Counted from the first letter of the stretch, positions 1-8,699 are shown. The stretch: 64,000 nt of DNA from Pollutimonas sp. M17 (GCF_025836975.1 NZ_CP107548.1:124001-188000); one strand, 5' to 3'. Notes: generated by a model not told the origin, from the sequence alone. Program-made: numbers and translations.

Positions 1-729
1 CAGCGTGTTCTTCAGGGCATGGCGGAAATTGATCATGCGCTCGGGCAGGCCGCGGGCCCGGGCGAACTTGATGAAGTCCGTTTGCAGGACCTCGAGCATT
101 TCGGCGCGCACCAGCCGCATGATCAGGGTCATCTGGAACAGCGCCAGCGTAAAGGCCGGCATGATCAGCGATTGCCAGCCGCTTTTCGTAAGAAAACCCG
201 TGGACCACCAGCCCAGGTCGACGACGTCGCCCCGGCCGAAACTGGGCAGCCAGCGCAGCATCACCCCGAAGAACAAAATCATGAGTATGCCGATCAGGAA
301 GGTCGGCAGCGAGATTCCGATCAGCGACAGGGTCATGAAGCTGCGCGACAGCACGCCGTCGCGCCGCAGCGCGGTGTAGATGCCCATGGGTATGCCCAGG
401 AACAGCGCGATCACGGCCGACGCGAAGGACAATTCCAGCGTCGCCGGCATGCGGCTCTCGATGAGCTCGCTGACCGGCCGGCGCTGGCGGTAGGACATGC
501 CGAAATCGCCCTGGGCCGCATTGCCGATGAAGCGGAAGTACTGGATCAGGAAGGGATCGTCCAGGCCCAGCTGCCTGCGCAGTTCGGCGCGCTGCTCCAG
601 CGTGGTGTCTTGCCCGACCATGTTGTTGATCGGGTCACCCACGTAGCGGAACATGGCAAACGCAATGAAGCCGACGGCGAGCATCACGAAGATGGACTGG
701 AATACCCGCCGTGCAATGAAGTTGAGCAT
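1..729 (-). CDS. Peptide ABC transporter permease, DppB-like (partial)
   Basis: Inner-membrane permease of a dipeptide/oligopeptide ABC importer. The reading frame opens at an ATG 6 bp after the stop of the substrate-binding protein gene and stays open for 243 codons to the left window edge, so the C-terminus is missing. The protein starts MLNFIARRVFQSIFVML and shows an N-terminal membrane segment, the family motif region DPFLIQYFRFIGNAAQGDFG, further hydrophobic segments, and near the edge the EAA-like loop region FARARGLPERMINFRHALKN, which contacts the ATPase in this family. It is cotranscribed after the argE-like gene and the binding protein. Family membership is clear. The exact substrate (di-, oligopeptide or an acylated amino acid) is inferred only. 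Confidence 0.93.
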   Translation of the reverse strand, partial: MLNFIARRVFQSIFVMLAVGFIAFAMFRYVGDPINNMVGQDTTLEQRAELRRQLGLDDPFLIQYFRFIGNAAQGDFGMSYRQRRPVSELIESRMPATLELSFASAVIALFLGIPMGIYTALRRDGVLSRSFMTLSLIGISLPTFLIGILMILFFGVMLRWLPSFGRGDVVDLGWWSTGFLTKSGWQSLIMPAFTLALFQMTLIMRLVRAEMLEVLQTDFIKFARARGLPERMINFRHALKNTL

Positions 730-735
730 CGGCGT

Positions 736-2340
736 TTACGGCATGACCACGTTGCGGATGTCGAGCACGTCGTCGGCACGCTGCGCCACCTTGATGCCCT
801 TGCGCACGCCCCAGGACATGGGTTGCTGGTGCAGGGGCAGGTAGCCGTAATCGTTGTGGAGCATGGTGAATGCTTCCTTGATCATGGCGTTGCGCTTGGC
901 CTGGTCGGTTTCGACGTCGATCTTGGCGATCAACGCGTCGATCTCTTTGTTGCAATAGCCGCCCAGGTTGAACTGCCCCGCCGCCGTCTTGGAATCGCGG
1001 CAGGCCACCAGGTTGGTCAGCGAATTGGCCGCGTCGATGGAGCTGGGCGTCCAGCCCAGCAGATACATGCTGGTGTTGTTGCCGGCCTGCAGCAGGACCT
1101 TGGCGAAGTACTTGGACTTGGTCTGCGCCAGCAGGTCGATCTTGATGCCTATGCGCGCCAGCATGCTTGCCACCGCCTGGCAGACCTTTTCGTCATTGAC
1201 GTAGCGGTCGTTGGGGCAGTCCAGCTGAACGGTGAAGCCGTCGGGGTAGCCCGCGTCGGCCAGCAGCTTCTTGGCTTTTTCGATGTCGGTCTTGTACGGC
1301 GCGCCGAAGGATTCGTCGTAGCCGTTGATCTTGTCGGCGATGAGCGTGCCCAGCGGCTTGGCCGCGCCGCGCATGATCTTCTGGTTGATGACCTTGGTAT
1401 CGACGGTCAGGTCTATGGCCTGGCGGACGCGCTTGTCCTTGAACGGGTTCTTGCCCTTTATATTGGAGAACAGCAGTTCGTCGCGGTGCTGGTCCATGCC
1501 GATGAAGATGGCGCGGGCTTCGGGTTCGTTCAGGACCTGCACGTTGGGTTCGCTTTCAAGGCGCGGCCAGTCTTGCACGGGAACCGGCATGACCAGATCC
1601 ATCTCGCCCGAGATCAGCGCGGCCACGCGGGTGGATTCCTGCGAGATGGGCTGGAAGGTGATCTCGGTGACGTTGGTGGCGATATCCTTGTTCCAGTAGC
1701 CGTCGAAGCGCTTGAGCGTGGTTTTGACGTCGGGCTGGCGGTCCACGATCATGAAGGGGCCGGTGCCGTTCTCGTGCAGGTTGGCGTAGTTGCTTTCGCC
1801 GCCTTTCACGTTGGTGGCTTCGGTGGTCTTGTTCTTTTCGGCCCATGATTTGCTCATGATGTACAGGAAAGTCCAGTCACGGGGCAGGATGGGGTTGGGC
1901 GTGGGCGTGGTGACTTCCACCGTGTGGTCGTCGATCTTCTTGATGTCGGCGGCTTTCGCGCCATAGCCCTTCATGTCGGAGCCCTGGGTCAGGCTGCGCT
2001 TCCAGGAGAAAATGACGTCATCGGCCGTGAACGGGCTGCCGTCGTGGAACTTCACGCCCTTGCGCAAATGGAATATCCACTTGGTGGGCTCGGGGTTTTC
2101 CCACTTTTCGGCCAGTTGCGGAACCAGCTTCAGGTCTTTGTCGTAGGCGGCCAGGGTTTCATAGAACCAGCCCTGGAAGCCCAAGGTAAAGGTTTCGTTC
2201 AGCGACATGGGGTCCAGCGACATCATGTCGCCCTGGTAGGCCCAGCGCAGCGTCTTGGCATCGACCGATTGGCCAAGGCCTACGCTAAGCGCCAGCGTGG
2301 CGGCTATGGCGGTGTGCTTGAAAAATTTTGATAGCTTCAT
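736..2340 (-). CDS. Peptide ABC transporter substrate-binding protein (SBP family 5, DppA/OppA-like)
   Basis: Periplasmic receptor of 534 residues for a peptide-type ABC importer. It has a Sec signal peptide (MKLSKFFKHTAIAATLALSV, predicted cleavage after SVDA) and then the family-5 hallmarks LRWAYQGDMMSLDP, VPQLAEKWE and LRKGVKFHDGSPFTADDVIF. The length is normal for the family. The start is supported by a purine-rich Shine-Dalgarno (caggag, then aagga) just upstream. It lies between an argE-like deacetylase and the DppB-like permease on the same strand, which suggests uptake of an N-acylated amino acid or small peptide that the deacetylase then processes. That coupling is inference. Confidence 0.95.
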   Translation of the reverse strand: MKLSKFFKHTAIAATLALSVGLGQSVDAKTLRWAYQGDMMSLDPMSLNETFTLGFQGWFYETLAAYDKDLKLVPQLAEKWENPEPTKWIFHLRKGVKFHDGSPFTADDVIFSWKRSLTQGSDMKGYGAKAADIKKIDDHTVEVTTPTPNPILPRDWTFLYIMSKSWAEKNKTTEATNVKGGESNYANLHENGTGPFMIVDRQPDVKTTLKRFDGYWNKDIATNVTEITFQPISQESTRVAALISGEMDLVMPVPVQDWPRLESEPNVQVLNEPEARAIFIGMDQHRDELLFSNIKGKNPFKDKRVRQAIDLTVDTKVINQKIMRGAAKPLGTLIADKINGYDESFGAPYKTDIEKAKKLLADAGYPDGFTVQLDCPNDRYVNDEKVCQAVASMLARIGIKIDLLAQTKSKYFAKVLLQAGNNTSMYLLGWTPSSIDAANSLTNLVACRDSKTAAGQFNLGGYCNKEIDALIAKIDVETDQAKRNAMIKEAFTMLHNDYGYLPLHQQPMSWGVRKGIKVAQRADDVLDIRNVVMP

Positions 2341-2399
2341 TCCTTGTCTCCTGCCCTTGATGATTTACTGTTGGGACACGTAAGTTGTAGCGGCAAGCT

Positions 2400-2421
2400 G
2401 AAGGCCGCCGCGGCGGCCTTC
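2400..2421. repeat. 22-bp perfect palindrome between argE-like and binding-protein genes
   Basis: The stretch gaaggccgccgcggcggcct plus two bases is fully self-complementary. It sits 14 bp after the argE-like stop and about 60 bp before the binding-protein start. As RNA it could fold into a very stable stem. There is no T-run on either side, so it is not a standard intrinsic terminator. It could be an intercistronic processing or stabilising hairpin that sets the high expression usual for binding proteins. Confidence 0.5.
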
Positions 2422-2434
2422 GGGACCGGACGAA

Positions 2435-3583
2435 TCAGCTTGCCAGTTGATCCGTCAGTTTTTCCAGGAAATGCTCGCAAGCGGTCACTTGCGATACATC
2501 GATATATTCATTCGGCTGGTGGGCCTGGTCAATGGAGCCGGGCCCGCAAAGCACGACGGAAAACCCGCGCTCCTGGAACTGGCCGGCTTCGGCGGCGTAG
2601 GGCACGACGTCGCCGTGCGCATGGCCGCAAAGGCCGAACACCAGGTCCTGGGCGATGCCGCCCCGGTCTTGCAGCGGCGGCGCGTCGGCCAGGATTTCAG
2701 TGCTGATCGATGCGGCGGGGGCGATGGCCTTCATGGCCGGCAGCAGGCTGTCGGCATAGGCCTGGAAGCGCTCCAGGTAGCGGCGCCAATCGTCGCCCGG
2801 CAAGCTGCGGATGTCCCACGTGAATGTGCATTCGCGCGAAATGATGTTTAGCGCCGTGCCGCCATGCACCACGCCTACGTGCAAGGTGGTGTAGGGCGGC
2901 TCGAAGCGGCAGGCGGGATCGGTGGCGGCCTTGTTCTCGGCCATCATGCCGTCGATGAAGGCAATCAGCTTGGCCGCGGTCATGACGGCGCTGACGCCGC
3001 GCTGGACTTGGCTGGAATGGGCCTCGTGGCCGATGACGGTGGTGCGCAGGGCGGCGATGCCCTTGTGGGCCACGATGGGCCGCATGCTGGTGGGCTCGCC
3101 CACGATGACGGCGCTGGGTTTGGCGATATCGGTCAGCAGCCTGTCTATCATCGACGGGGCGCCGAAACAGCCGATTTCCTCGTCATAGCTGAGGGCGAAA
3201 TGGATGGGGCGCCTCAAGCCTTTCTTGATCAGGTCCGGGACCATGGCCAGCGCAATGGCGGAAAAGGCCTTCATGTCGCAGGTGCCGCGGCCATACAGCC
3301 GCCCGTCTTTTTGCACCACGGTGAAGGGGTCGGTATCCCAGGGCTGGCCATCGACCGGAACCACGTCGGTGTGTCCGGAGAGGACGATGCCGCCTTCCAC
3401 GTCGGGCCCCACCGTGGCGAACAGATTGGCTTTGGTCTGTTCGGCATTGGCCACCAGGTGGCTTTCCACGCCGTGCCCGGCAAGATAATCGCGAATGTAA
3501 TGGATCAGTTCGAGATTGGAATTGCGCGACACGGTATCAAAACCGATAAGCGCGGTAATCATGTCGAGCGACTGGGGCTTCAC
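2435..3583 (-). CDS. argE: Acetylornithine deacetylase-like M20 metallopeptidase
   Basis: Zinc-dependent amidohydrolase of 382 residues. Family: ArgE hydrolyses N-acetyl-L-ornithine to ornithine plus acetate; M20 relatives cleave other N-acyl amino acids. Visible motifs are the metal His in LSGHTDVVPVDGQPWDTDPF, the bridging Asp in YGRGTCDMKAF, the catalytic Glu pair in SYDEEIGCFGAP, and VGEPTSMRPIVAHKG. The length matches ArgE. It is the first gene of a three-gene operon with a peptide-type ABC binding protein and permease, so the true substrate may be an imported acylated amino acid rather than the biosynthetic intermediate. The gene symbol is by homology only. Confidence 0.88.
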   Translation of the reverse strand: MKPQSLDMITALIGFDTVSRNSNLELIHYIRDYLAGHGVESHLVANAEQTKANLFATVGPDVEGGIVLSGHTDVVPVDGQPWDTDPFTVVQKDGRLYGRGTCDMKAFSAIALAMVPDLIKKGLRRPIHFALSYDEEIGCFGAPSMIDRLLTDIAKPSAVIVGEPTSMRPIVAHKGIAALRTTVIGHEAHSSQVQRGVSAVMTAAKLIAFIDGMMAENKAATDPACRFEPPYTTLHVGVVHGGTALNIISRECTFTWDIRSLPGDDWRRYLERFQAYADSLLPAMKAIAPAASISTEILADAPPLQDRGGIAQDLVFGLCGHAHGDVVPYAAEAGQFQERGFSVVLCGPGSIDQAHQPNEYIDVSQVTACEHFLEKLTDQLAS

Positions 3584-3629
3584 AGCGCGTATTCTCCAGG
3601 TTCAGCGATTCAGGGGCAGCAGCCGACCG

Positions 3630-3659
3630 ATGTTAGCGAAGTCATGCTTTAAACGTCAA
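3630..3659 (-). promoter_or_regulatory. Candidate sigma-70 promoter for the argE-like operon
   Basis: On the minus strand, TTGACG (3654-3659) is followed after 18 bp by TAACAT (3630-3635), giving matches of 5/6 and 4/6 to the -35 and -10 consensus. It lies about 50 bp upstream of the argE-like start and is back to back with the Fur-box promoter on the other strand. Assigned by eye. Confidence 0.45.
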
Positions 3660-3742
3660 TGATTCGGAGCTTGGGGTATGCCCTCACATCGCCGCTTTTG
3701 CGCCGGCTGCCCGGCTGCCTTTACTTGAACTTCGAAATACAT

Positions 3743-3770
3743 TTGATAATCATTCTCATTGTTATAAAAT
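3743..3770 (+). promoter_or_regulatory. Fur box overlapping a sigma-70-like promoter
   Basis: The complement of 3745-3763 reads aacaatgagaatgattatc and matches the 19-bp Fur consensus (GATAATGATAATCATTATC) at 15 of 19 positions. It covers the spacer between TTGATA (3743-3748) and TAAAAT (3765-3770), which are 16 bp apart. Bound Fur would occlude RNA polymerase. The promoter points at the membrane-tethered chelatase gene that starts about 55 bp downstream, so iron-repressed expression is predicted. Confidence 0.8.
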
Positions 3771-3824
3771 GCCGTGCCCGACTCGCTGGCGGCGGGCATC
3801 CCATAATAACGAGGCGTATTGGAA

Positions 3825-6800
3825 ATGAAATCCGGATCAGGGCGCGGCTGGCTCGCGTTATTTATCTTCATGGCGGGCATGCTGGGCCTGCTGCCCGCCG
3901 CGCATGCCGCATCCGCCCTTTTCATTACGACCGGCAACGTTCCGCCGGGAAAGTTCAAGGCGCTGGAAAGCATTGCCTTGAAGCATGGTCTGCAAATCGA
4001 TGTGCGCTATCTGGATGAGCTGCCCGCCGACGTGGATGCGGGCCTGTTCGAGGGGCGCGACATCGTATTTGTGGACACCTACCAGCAAGACGCCGTGCGG
4101 GCCAAGCTGGTGCGCGCCTTGCCCGGCCTGCGCATTCCCCTGGCCTGGGTGTACGACAAGGCGCCCGGCGGCATCAATATGCCCGACGACCTCGCGCGGC
4201 GGCTGGCGTCCTACTATTCGAATGGCGGGCAGGAGAACTTCTCCGGCTTCTTTGCGACCGCCGCCGCCTTCCTGGCGGGCAAGCCCGCCGTCGGCGTGGC
4301 GGATCCGGTGGAGTTTCCCGAGGCCGCCGTCTACCATCCGGACGCGCCGGGCACATTGTTTTCCGACCCCCTGGAATACATGAAATGGAAGGGGGTGGAT
4401 CCGGCGGACCCTCAGCGCCCCCCGGTCATCGGCATCGCATTTCATCAGCAGTACGTGTCGGCCATGCAGACCCGCCTGATCGACGCGCTGATAGAGCGCG
4501 TGGAGAAAGCGGGCGCCGTGCCGCTGGCCTATTACCATTCCACCTCGGACGCCACGGCCAATCTGCGCATGCTGGCGCCGGGCGGATTGCGCCTGGCCGA
4601 TGCAATGATCAACACCCGCATCATGCTGAGCACGGAAGGCCCGCGCAAGGAATTCGAACAGCTGGGCATTCCGGTCGTGCAGGCGACGCCCTACCGCCGA
4701 GGCGACGAAGCCCAGTGGCGCGCGGATCCCCAGGGCGTGCAACTGATGGATGTGCCGTTCTATCTGGCGCAGTCCGAGTTCACCGGCATCATCGATGCGC
4801 AGATCGCATCCGCCTTCGGGAAAGAGGAAGGGCAGCTTCTACCCATCGCCGGGCAGTTGCAGGCAGTGGTCGACAAGGCCCTGCGCCTGGTCGCGCTTCA
4901 GCGCAAGCGCAATGCCGACAAGGCCGTCACGGTCTTCTTCTGGAATTACCCGCCGGGCGAAAAAAACCTGTCGGCGTCCTTTCTGAACGTTCCGGAAAGC
5001 ATGACGGGCGTCCTGCAGGCCATGAAAGAGGCCGGCTACGATACGGACGTGCCGCAAGAGTCGGAGCTGGTTGAAAAATTGCAGCGCCTGCTGGCGCCCC
5101 TATATCGCGATGCCAAGCTGCAGGACCTGCTGGACGACGGCTTGGCCGACCGGCTGCCAGTGGACGACTACCGGAAATGGCTGGAGAGCCAGCCGGATGA
5201 CGTGCGCCGGGCCATGCTGGACCGATGGGGCGATCCGGCCGACTCGTCCATGGCGATACGCGAAGGCGGGCAGGCCTGGTTCGTGATTCCGCGGCTGCTG
5301 CTGGGCAAGGTGGCCATCATGCCGCAGCCGCCGCGCAGCGAGAAGTCGGAAGACCGGGAAAAGGCCCTGTATCACTCCACCACGGCGCTGCCCACCCACT
5401 TCTATCTGGCTGCCTATCTGTGGGCGCGCGAGCGGCGGCATTCGGATGCCTTCATCCATTTCGGCACGCATGGTTCTCAGGAATGGATGCCGGGCAAGGA
5501 GCGCGGCCTGTCCGTGCACGACTACCCCATGCTGGCGGTGGGCGACGTTCCGGTGGTGTACCCCTATATCGCCGACAACATCGGCGAAGCGCAGCAGGCT
5601 CGGCGCAGGGGGCGGGCGGTGATCGTCAGCCACCAGACGCCGCCGTTCCAGCCGGCCGGCATGCACGATGCGCTGACCGCCATGCACGATCTGCTGCACC
5701 AGTGGCTCGCCCAGGGCGAGGGCGCGGTAAAGGAGCAGATCAAGGCCGACCTGCTGGGCCGCGCGCGCACGGAGCGCATCATTCTGGACCTGGGCTGGAC
5801 CGACGAGCGCGCCGCCGCCGAATTTCCGGCCTTCATCGACCTGCTGCACAGCCATCTACACGAACTCGCCCATTTGGCGCAGCCCCTGGGCCTGCATACG
5901 CTGGGCCAGGCGCCCCGGATCGATCACCGCCTGGCCACGGTGCTGCTGATGCTGGGCCAGCCGTTCTGGGATGCGGCCGCCAGCCATGCCGGCGTGGCGC
6001 AGGACCAGCTGGACGAGGTCCTGGCCGTCGATTACGAAAAACTGGACAGCTCCATTCCCTACGAACTGCTCAAGCGCGTGGTGGTGGATGGACAGGATCC
6101 GGGTCCGATGCCCGATGGATTGAAGTCCATGCTGGAGCAGGCGCGTGGCTGGTACGCCGACATCGGCGCGGAGCACGAACTGCCCGCCGTCCTGGATGCG
6201 CTGGCCGGACGCTATATACCGACTTCCTACGGCGGCGACCCCATCAAGAATCCCGACGCCTACCCCACGGGGCGGAATCTTTACGGCTTCGACCCGTCGC
6301 GGGTGCCCACGCAGCAGGCCTGGGCGGCGGGTAAGGAAGCCGCGGAGCAATTGCTGGCGGCGCACAAGGAACAGTCGGGCCAGACTCCCCGCAAGCTGGC
6401 TTTCTCGCTGTGGTCGGTCGAGACCATGAGGCACCAGGGCCTGCTGGAAGCCCAGGCGCTATGGCTGATGGGCGTGGAGCCCGTCTGGGACAAGGGAGGC
6501 CGCGTCGTCGATGTGAAGCGGGTGGAGCGCGAGGCGCTGGGCCGCCCCCGCGTGGACGTGGTGCTGTCCGCCACCGGACTGTACCGCGATCATTTCCCCA
6601 ATGTGTTGAAGCAGCTGGCGCGCGCCGCCCAATTGGCCGCGCAGGCCGAGGAAGCCGACAATCCCGTCGCCGCCAACGCCCAGGCCATCGCCCAGCGTCT
6701 GCTCCAGCAGGGGGCCACCGCCCAAGAGGCGAATCTGGCGGGACAGACGCGCATCTTCTCATCCGCTTCGGGGCAGTACGGCACGGGGCTGGACGATGCC

Positions 6801-7811
6801 ACGCTGGCGACCGACAGCTGGACGGGCAAGGAAGAGGGCGACAGGAAGCTGGCCGCACTGTACTTGTCGAAGATGCAGTTCGCCTATGGACCCGATGAGT
6901 CCAAATGGGGCTCCGCCGGCGCCGCGGGCGGCAGCGCCGTGAACCTGTATGCGGAGCAGTTGAAAGGTACGGAAGGGGCTGTGCTGTCGCGCACGTCCAA
7001 TACCTACGGCATGCTGACCACCGACGATCCCTTCCAGTACCTGGGCGGCCTGAGCCTGGCCGTTCGGGCGCTGGACGGCAAGCCGCCCGAACTCTATATC
7101 TCCAACCTGCGGGGCGGCGGTTCGGGCAAGGTGGAGGGCGCGGCCGGTTTCCTGTCCAAGGAGCTGGCAACGCGCCAGTTCCATCCTGGCTATATCAAGG
7201 CGCTGATGGAAGAGGGCTATTCCGGCACGCTCAGCGTGCTGGACGCCACCAACAACCTGTGGGGCTGGACCGCCGTGGCCCGCGAGATCGTGCGCGACGA
7301 CCAATGGGAGGAAATGGCCAACGTCTATGTGCGCGACAAGTACGAACTGGGCCTGGAGGAGTGGTTCGAGAAGGAAAACCCTCATGCCCTGGCACAGACG
7401 ATAGAGCGGATGCTGGAAGCGGCGCGGCAGGAATACTGGAACGCCGATCCAGCCACGGTCAGCGAGCTGAAGGCCCGCTACCAGGACCTGGCCGCGCGCT
7501 TCGATGTCCATAGCGACAATCCGAAGTTCCTGGAGTATGTGGCCACCGGCACGCCGGCGGCACCCGTCGAACTGCCGCCGGCGCGGCAGGACGCCGCAGC
7601 CGAGCCGAGCGCCGCGCCGCCCAGCCAGGTTCCCGACGCGTCGACGCCGCCGGAGCAGGTCGAGCAGGTGACGGGCATGCAGCTGGAGAAAGTCGAGCCG
7701 GGCCAGGCGCCGGACGATTATTCGCTTCACCTGGTGCTGGCCCTGCTTCTGCTGGTGTTCGCATCGGGCGCCTTGCGCCAGGCCTGGCCGGCGCGGGCAA
7801 GGTATTCATAA
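3825..7811 (+). CDS. Exported CobN/ChlH-type chelatase with C-terminal membrane anchor (HmuS-like)
   Basis: A 1328-residue member of the CobN/magnesium-chelatase H family. Unlike cytoplasmic CobN it begins with a signal peptide (charged N-terminus, hydrophobic core around residues 9-24, AHA cleavage site near 28). It ends with a Pro/Ala/Gln-rich linker (about 1245-1295) and one membrane segment (about 1302-1318), so most of the protein should be periplasmic. Typical family stretches include FIHFGTHGSQEWMPGKERGL, YPYIADNIGEAQQARRRGRA and ISNLRGGGSGKVEGAAGFLS. It leads a trio with an ExbB-like channel and a DUF2149 protein and follows a Fur box. No cobS, cobT or chlI/chlD-type ATPase lies nearby. 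The same trio occurs as hmuS/U/V in Bacteroidetes haem operons, where HmuS is reported to remove iron from haem; that function here is inference. The ATG is preferred over a TTG two codons upstream because it directly precedes the signal peptide. Confidence 0.88.
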   Translation: MKSGSGRGWLALFIFMAGMLGLLPAAHAASALFITTGNVPPGKFKALESIALKHGLQIDVRYLDELPADVDAGLFEGRDIVFVDTYQQDAVRAKLVRALPGLRIPLAWVYDKAPGGINMPDDLARRLASYYSNGGQENFSGFFATAAAFLAGKPAVGVADPVEFPEAAVYHPDAPGTLFSDPLEYMKWKGVDPADPQRPPVIGIAFHQQYVSAMQTRLIDALIERVEKAGAVPLAYYHSTSDATANLRMLAPGGLRLADAMINTRIMLSTEGPRKEFEQLGIPVVQATPYRRGDEAQWRADPQGVQLMDVPFYLAQSEFTGIIDAQIASAFGKEEGQLLPIAGQLQAVVDKALRLVALQRKRNADKAVTVFFWNYPPGEKNLSASFLNVPESMTGVLQAMKEAGYDTDVPQESELVEKLQRLLAPLYRDAKLQDLLDDGLADRLPVDDYRKWLESQPDDVRRAMLDRWGDPADSSMAIREGGQAWFVIPRLLLGKVAIMPQPPRSEKSEDREKALYHSTTALPTHFYLAAYLWARERRHSDAFIHFGTHGSQEWMPGKERGLSVHDYPMLAVGDVPVVYPYIADNIGEAQQARRRGRAVIVSHQTPPFQPAGMHDALTAMHDLLHQWLAQGEGAVKEQIKADLLGRARTERIILDLGWTDERAAAEFPAFIDLLHSHLHELAHLAQPLGLHTLGQAPRIDHRLATVLLMLGQPFWDAAASHAGVAQDQLDEVLAVDYEKLDSSIPYELLKRVVVDGQDPGPMPDGLKSMLEQARGWYADIGAEHELPAVLDALAGRYIPTSYGGDPIKNPDAYPTGRNLYGFDPSRVPTQQAWAAGKEAAEQLLAAHKEQSGQTPRKLAFSLWSVETMRHQGLLEAQALWLMGVEPVWDKGGRVVDVKRVEREALGRPRVDVVLSATGLYRDHFPNVLKQLARAAQLAAQAEEADNPVAANAQAIAQRLLQQGATAQEANLAGQTRIFSSASGQYGTGLDDATLATDSWTGKEEGDRKLAALYLSKMQFAYGPDESKWGSAGAAGGSAVNLYAEQLKGTEGAVLSRTSNTYGMLTTDDPFQYLGGLSLAVRALDGKPPELYISNLRGGGSGKVEGAAGFLSKELATRQFHPGYIKALMEEGYSGTLSVLDATNNLWGWTAVAREIVRDDQWEEMANVYVRDKYELGLEEWFEKENPHALAQTIERMLEAARQEYWNADPATVSELKARYQDLAARFDVHSDNPKFLEYVATGTPAAPVELPPARQDAAAEPSAAPPSQVPDASTPPEQVEQVTGMQLEKVEPGQAPDDYSLHLVLALLLLVFASGALRQAWPARARYS

Positions 7812-7848
7812 CGCAGTCAAACGAAAAAATTGAAAAGGTAAATCAAGC

Positions 7849-8379
7849 ATGAGCCAGTTGTTGGAGCAATTGATGTATCAGGTCGGACAGGTCTTCCTGA
7901 TTCCCACCCTGGTGGCGATCTCGGTCCTGTTTCTGTATTCGCTGTATGCGCTGGGGGCGTTCGCCGTCGCGTACTTCCAGCGCAGGGGGCATGTCATCGG
8001 CGCGCAGTCCCATGCCTTGCGCAGCTACGAACTGCTGCGCTGGGCGCGGGCCCATCCCGGTTCGTCGGACGACGATCTGGATGTCGCGGCCCATCGCCTG
8101 CTTGAAGTGCCCCGCGTGACGACCCGGGTCACGCCCATGCTGGGCCTGGTGGCGACGATGATCCCCATGGGGCCCGCGCTGAAGGCCTTGTCGGATGGCA
8201 ATCTGGCGTCCGTTTCCGAAAACCTGGCCATTGCCTTCTCGGCCGTGATACTGGCCTTGATCGCCGCGTCCATCACCTATTGGATCGTATCCATCAAGCG
8301 CCGCTGGCTGGCCGAGGAACTGGCCTGGCTCCAGGCGGCCCAGGCCGCGGCCGCAGGCCCGGATGGGAAGCTGGCATGA
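7849..8379 (+). CDS. MotA/TolQ/ExbB-like proton channel protein (HmuU-like)
   Basis: A 176-residue inner-membrane protein with three hydrophobic segments (about residues 14-43, 95-118 and 124-150) and the family core TRVTPMLGLVATMIPMGPAL followed by ENLAIAFSAVILALIAASIT. ExbB, TolQ and MotA use such segments to conduct protons and drive a partner. It starts 37 bp after the chelatase gene with a purine-rich ribosome site (gaaaagg). Its stop overlaps the DUF2149 start by four bases (ATGA), so the two are probably translationally coupled as an ExbB/ExbD-like pair. It presumably energises the anchored chelatase or an unlinked TonB receptor. Confidence 0.85.
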   Translation: MSQLLEQLMYQVGQVFLIPTLVAISVLFLYSLYALGAFAVAYFQRRGHVIGAQSHALRSYELLRWARAHPGSSDDDLDVAAHRLLEVPRVTTRVTPMLGLVATMIPMGPALKALSDGNLASVSENLAIAFSAVILALIAASITYWIVSIKRRWLAEELAWLQAAQAAAAGPDGKLA

Positions 8380-8699
8380 AATTCCTGGACGAAACCGAGT
8401 CCGACGATCCCATTCTGTCCGTCGTCAATCTGATCGACATTTTTCTGGTGATCATTGCCGCGCTATTGATCACGATCGCGCAGAATCCGCTGCTGGACCC
8501 TTTCACCAAAAAAGACGTTACGATAATCACCGATCCCGGCCAGGACAGCATGGAGATGATCGTCAAGAAAGGCGAAAAGATCGAACGCTTCAAGGCCAAC
8601 GGCCAAACCGGCCAGGGAGAAGGATCCAAGGCCGGCGTGGCCTATCGCATGAAAGACGGTACCGTGGTGTACGTGCCCGAGCCGGGGGCGGCCGACTAG
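8376..8699 (+). CDS. DUF2149 protein, ExbD-like partner of the proton channel (HmuV-like)
   Basis: A 107-residue protein with a short acidic N-terminus (MKFLDETESDDPILSVVN), one membrane segment (about 18-36, DIFLVIIAALLITIA), and a small C-terminal domain that should face the periplasm. The Asp beside the membrane segment resembles the layout of ExbD/TolR. It overlaps the channel gene by ATGA, which fixes the start. Longer in-frame extensions upstream would lie inside the channel gene and are rejected. DUF2149 has no established biochemical role; its constant partners are CobN-type chelatases and ExbB-like channels. Confidence 0.82.
   Translation: MKFLDETESDDPILSVVNLIDIFLVIIAALLITIAQNPLLDPFTKKDVTIITDPGQDSMEMIVKKGEKIERFKANGQTGQGEGSKAGVAYRMKDGTVVYVPEPGAAD

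Noticed and set aside
19-1848. A 609-codon plus-strand frame over the peptide transporter genes
   Set aside because: It lies opposite a well-supported binding protein and permease and looks like a complementary-frame artefact of high GC content.
3825-7811. Aerobic cobaltochelatase CobN for B12 synthesis
   Set aside because: There are no cob genes or CobST nearby; the protein has a signal peptide and membrane anchor, a Fur box and an ExbB-like neighbour, which fit haem or other metal-tetrapyrrole use better.
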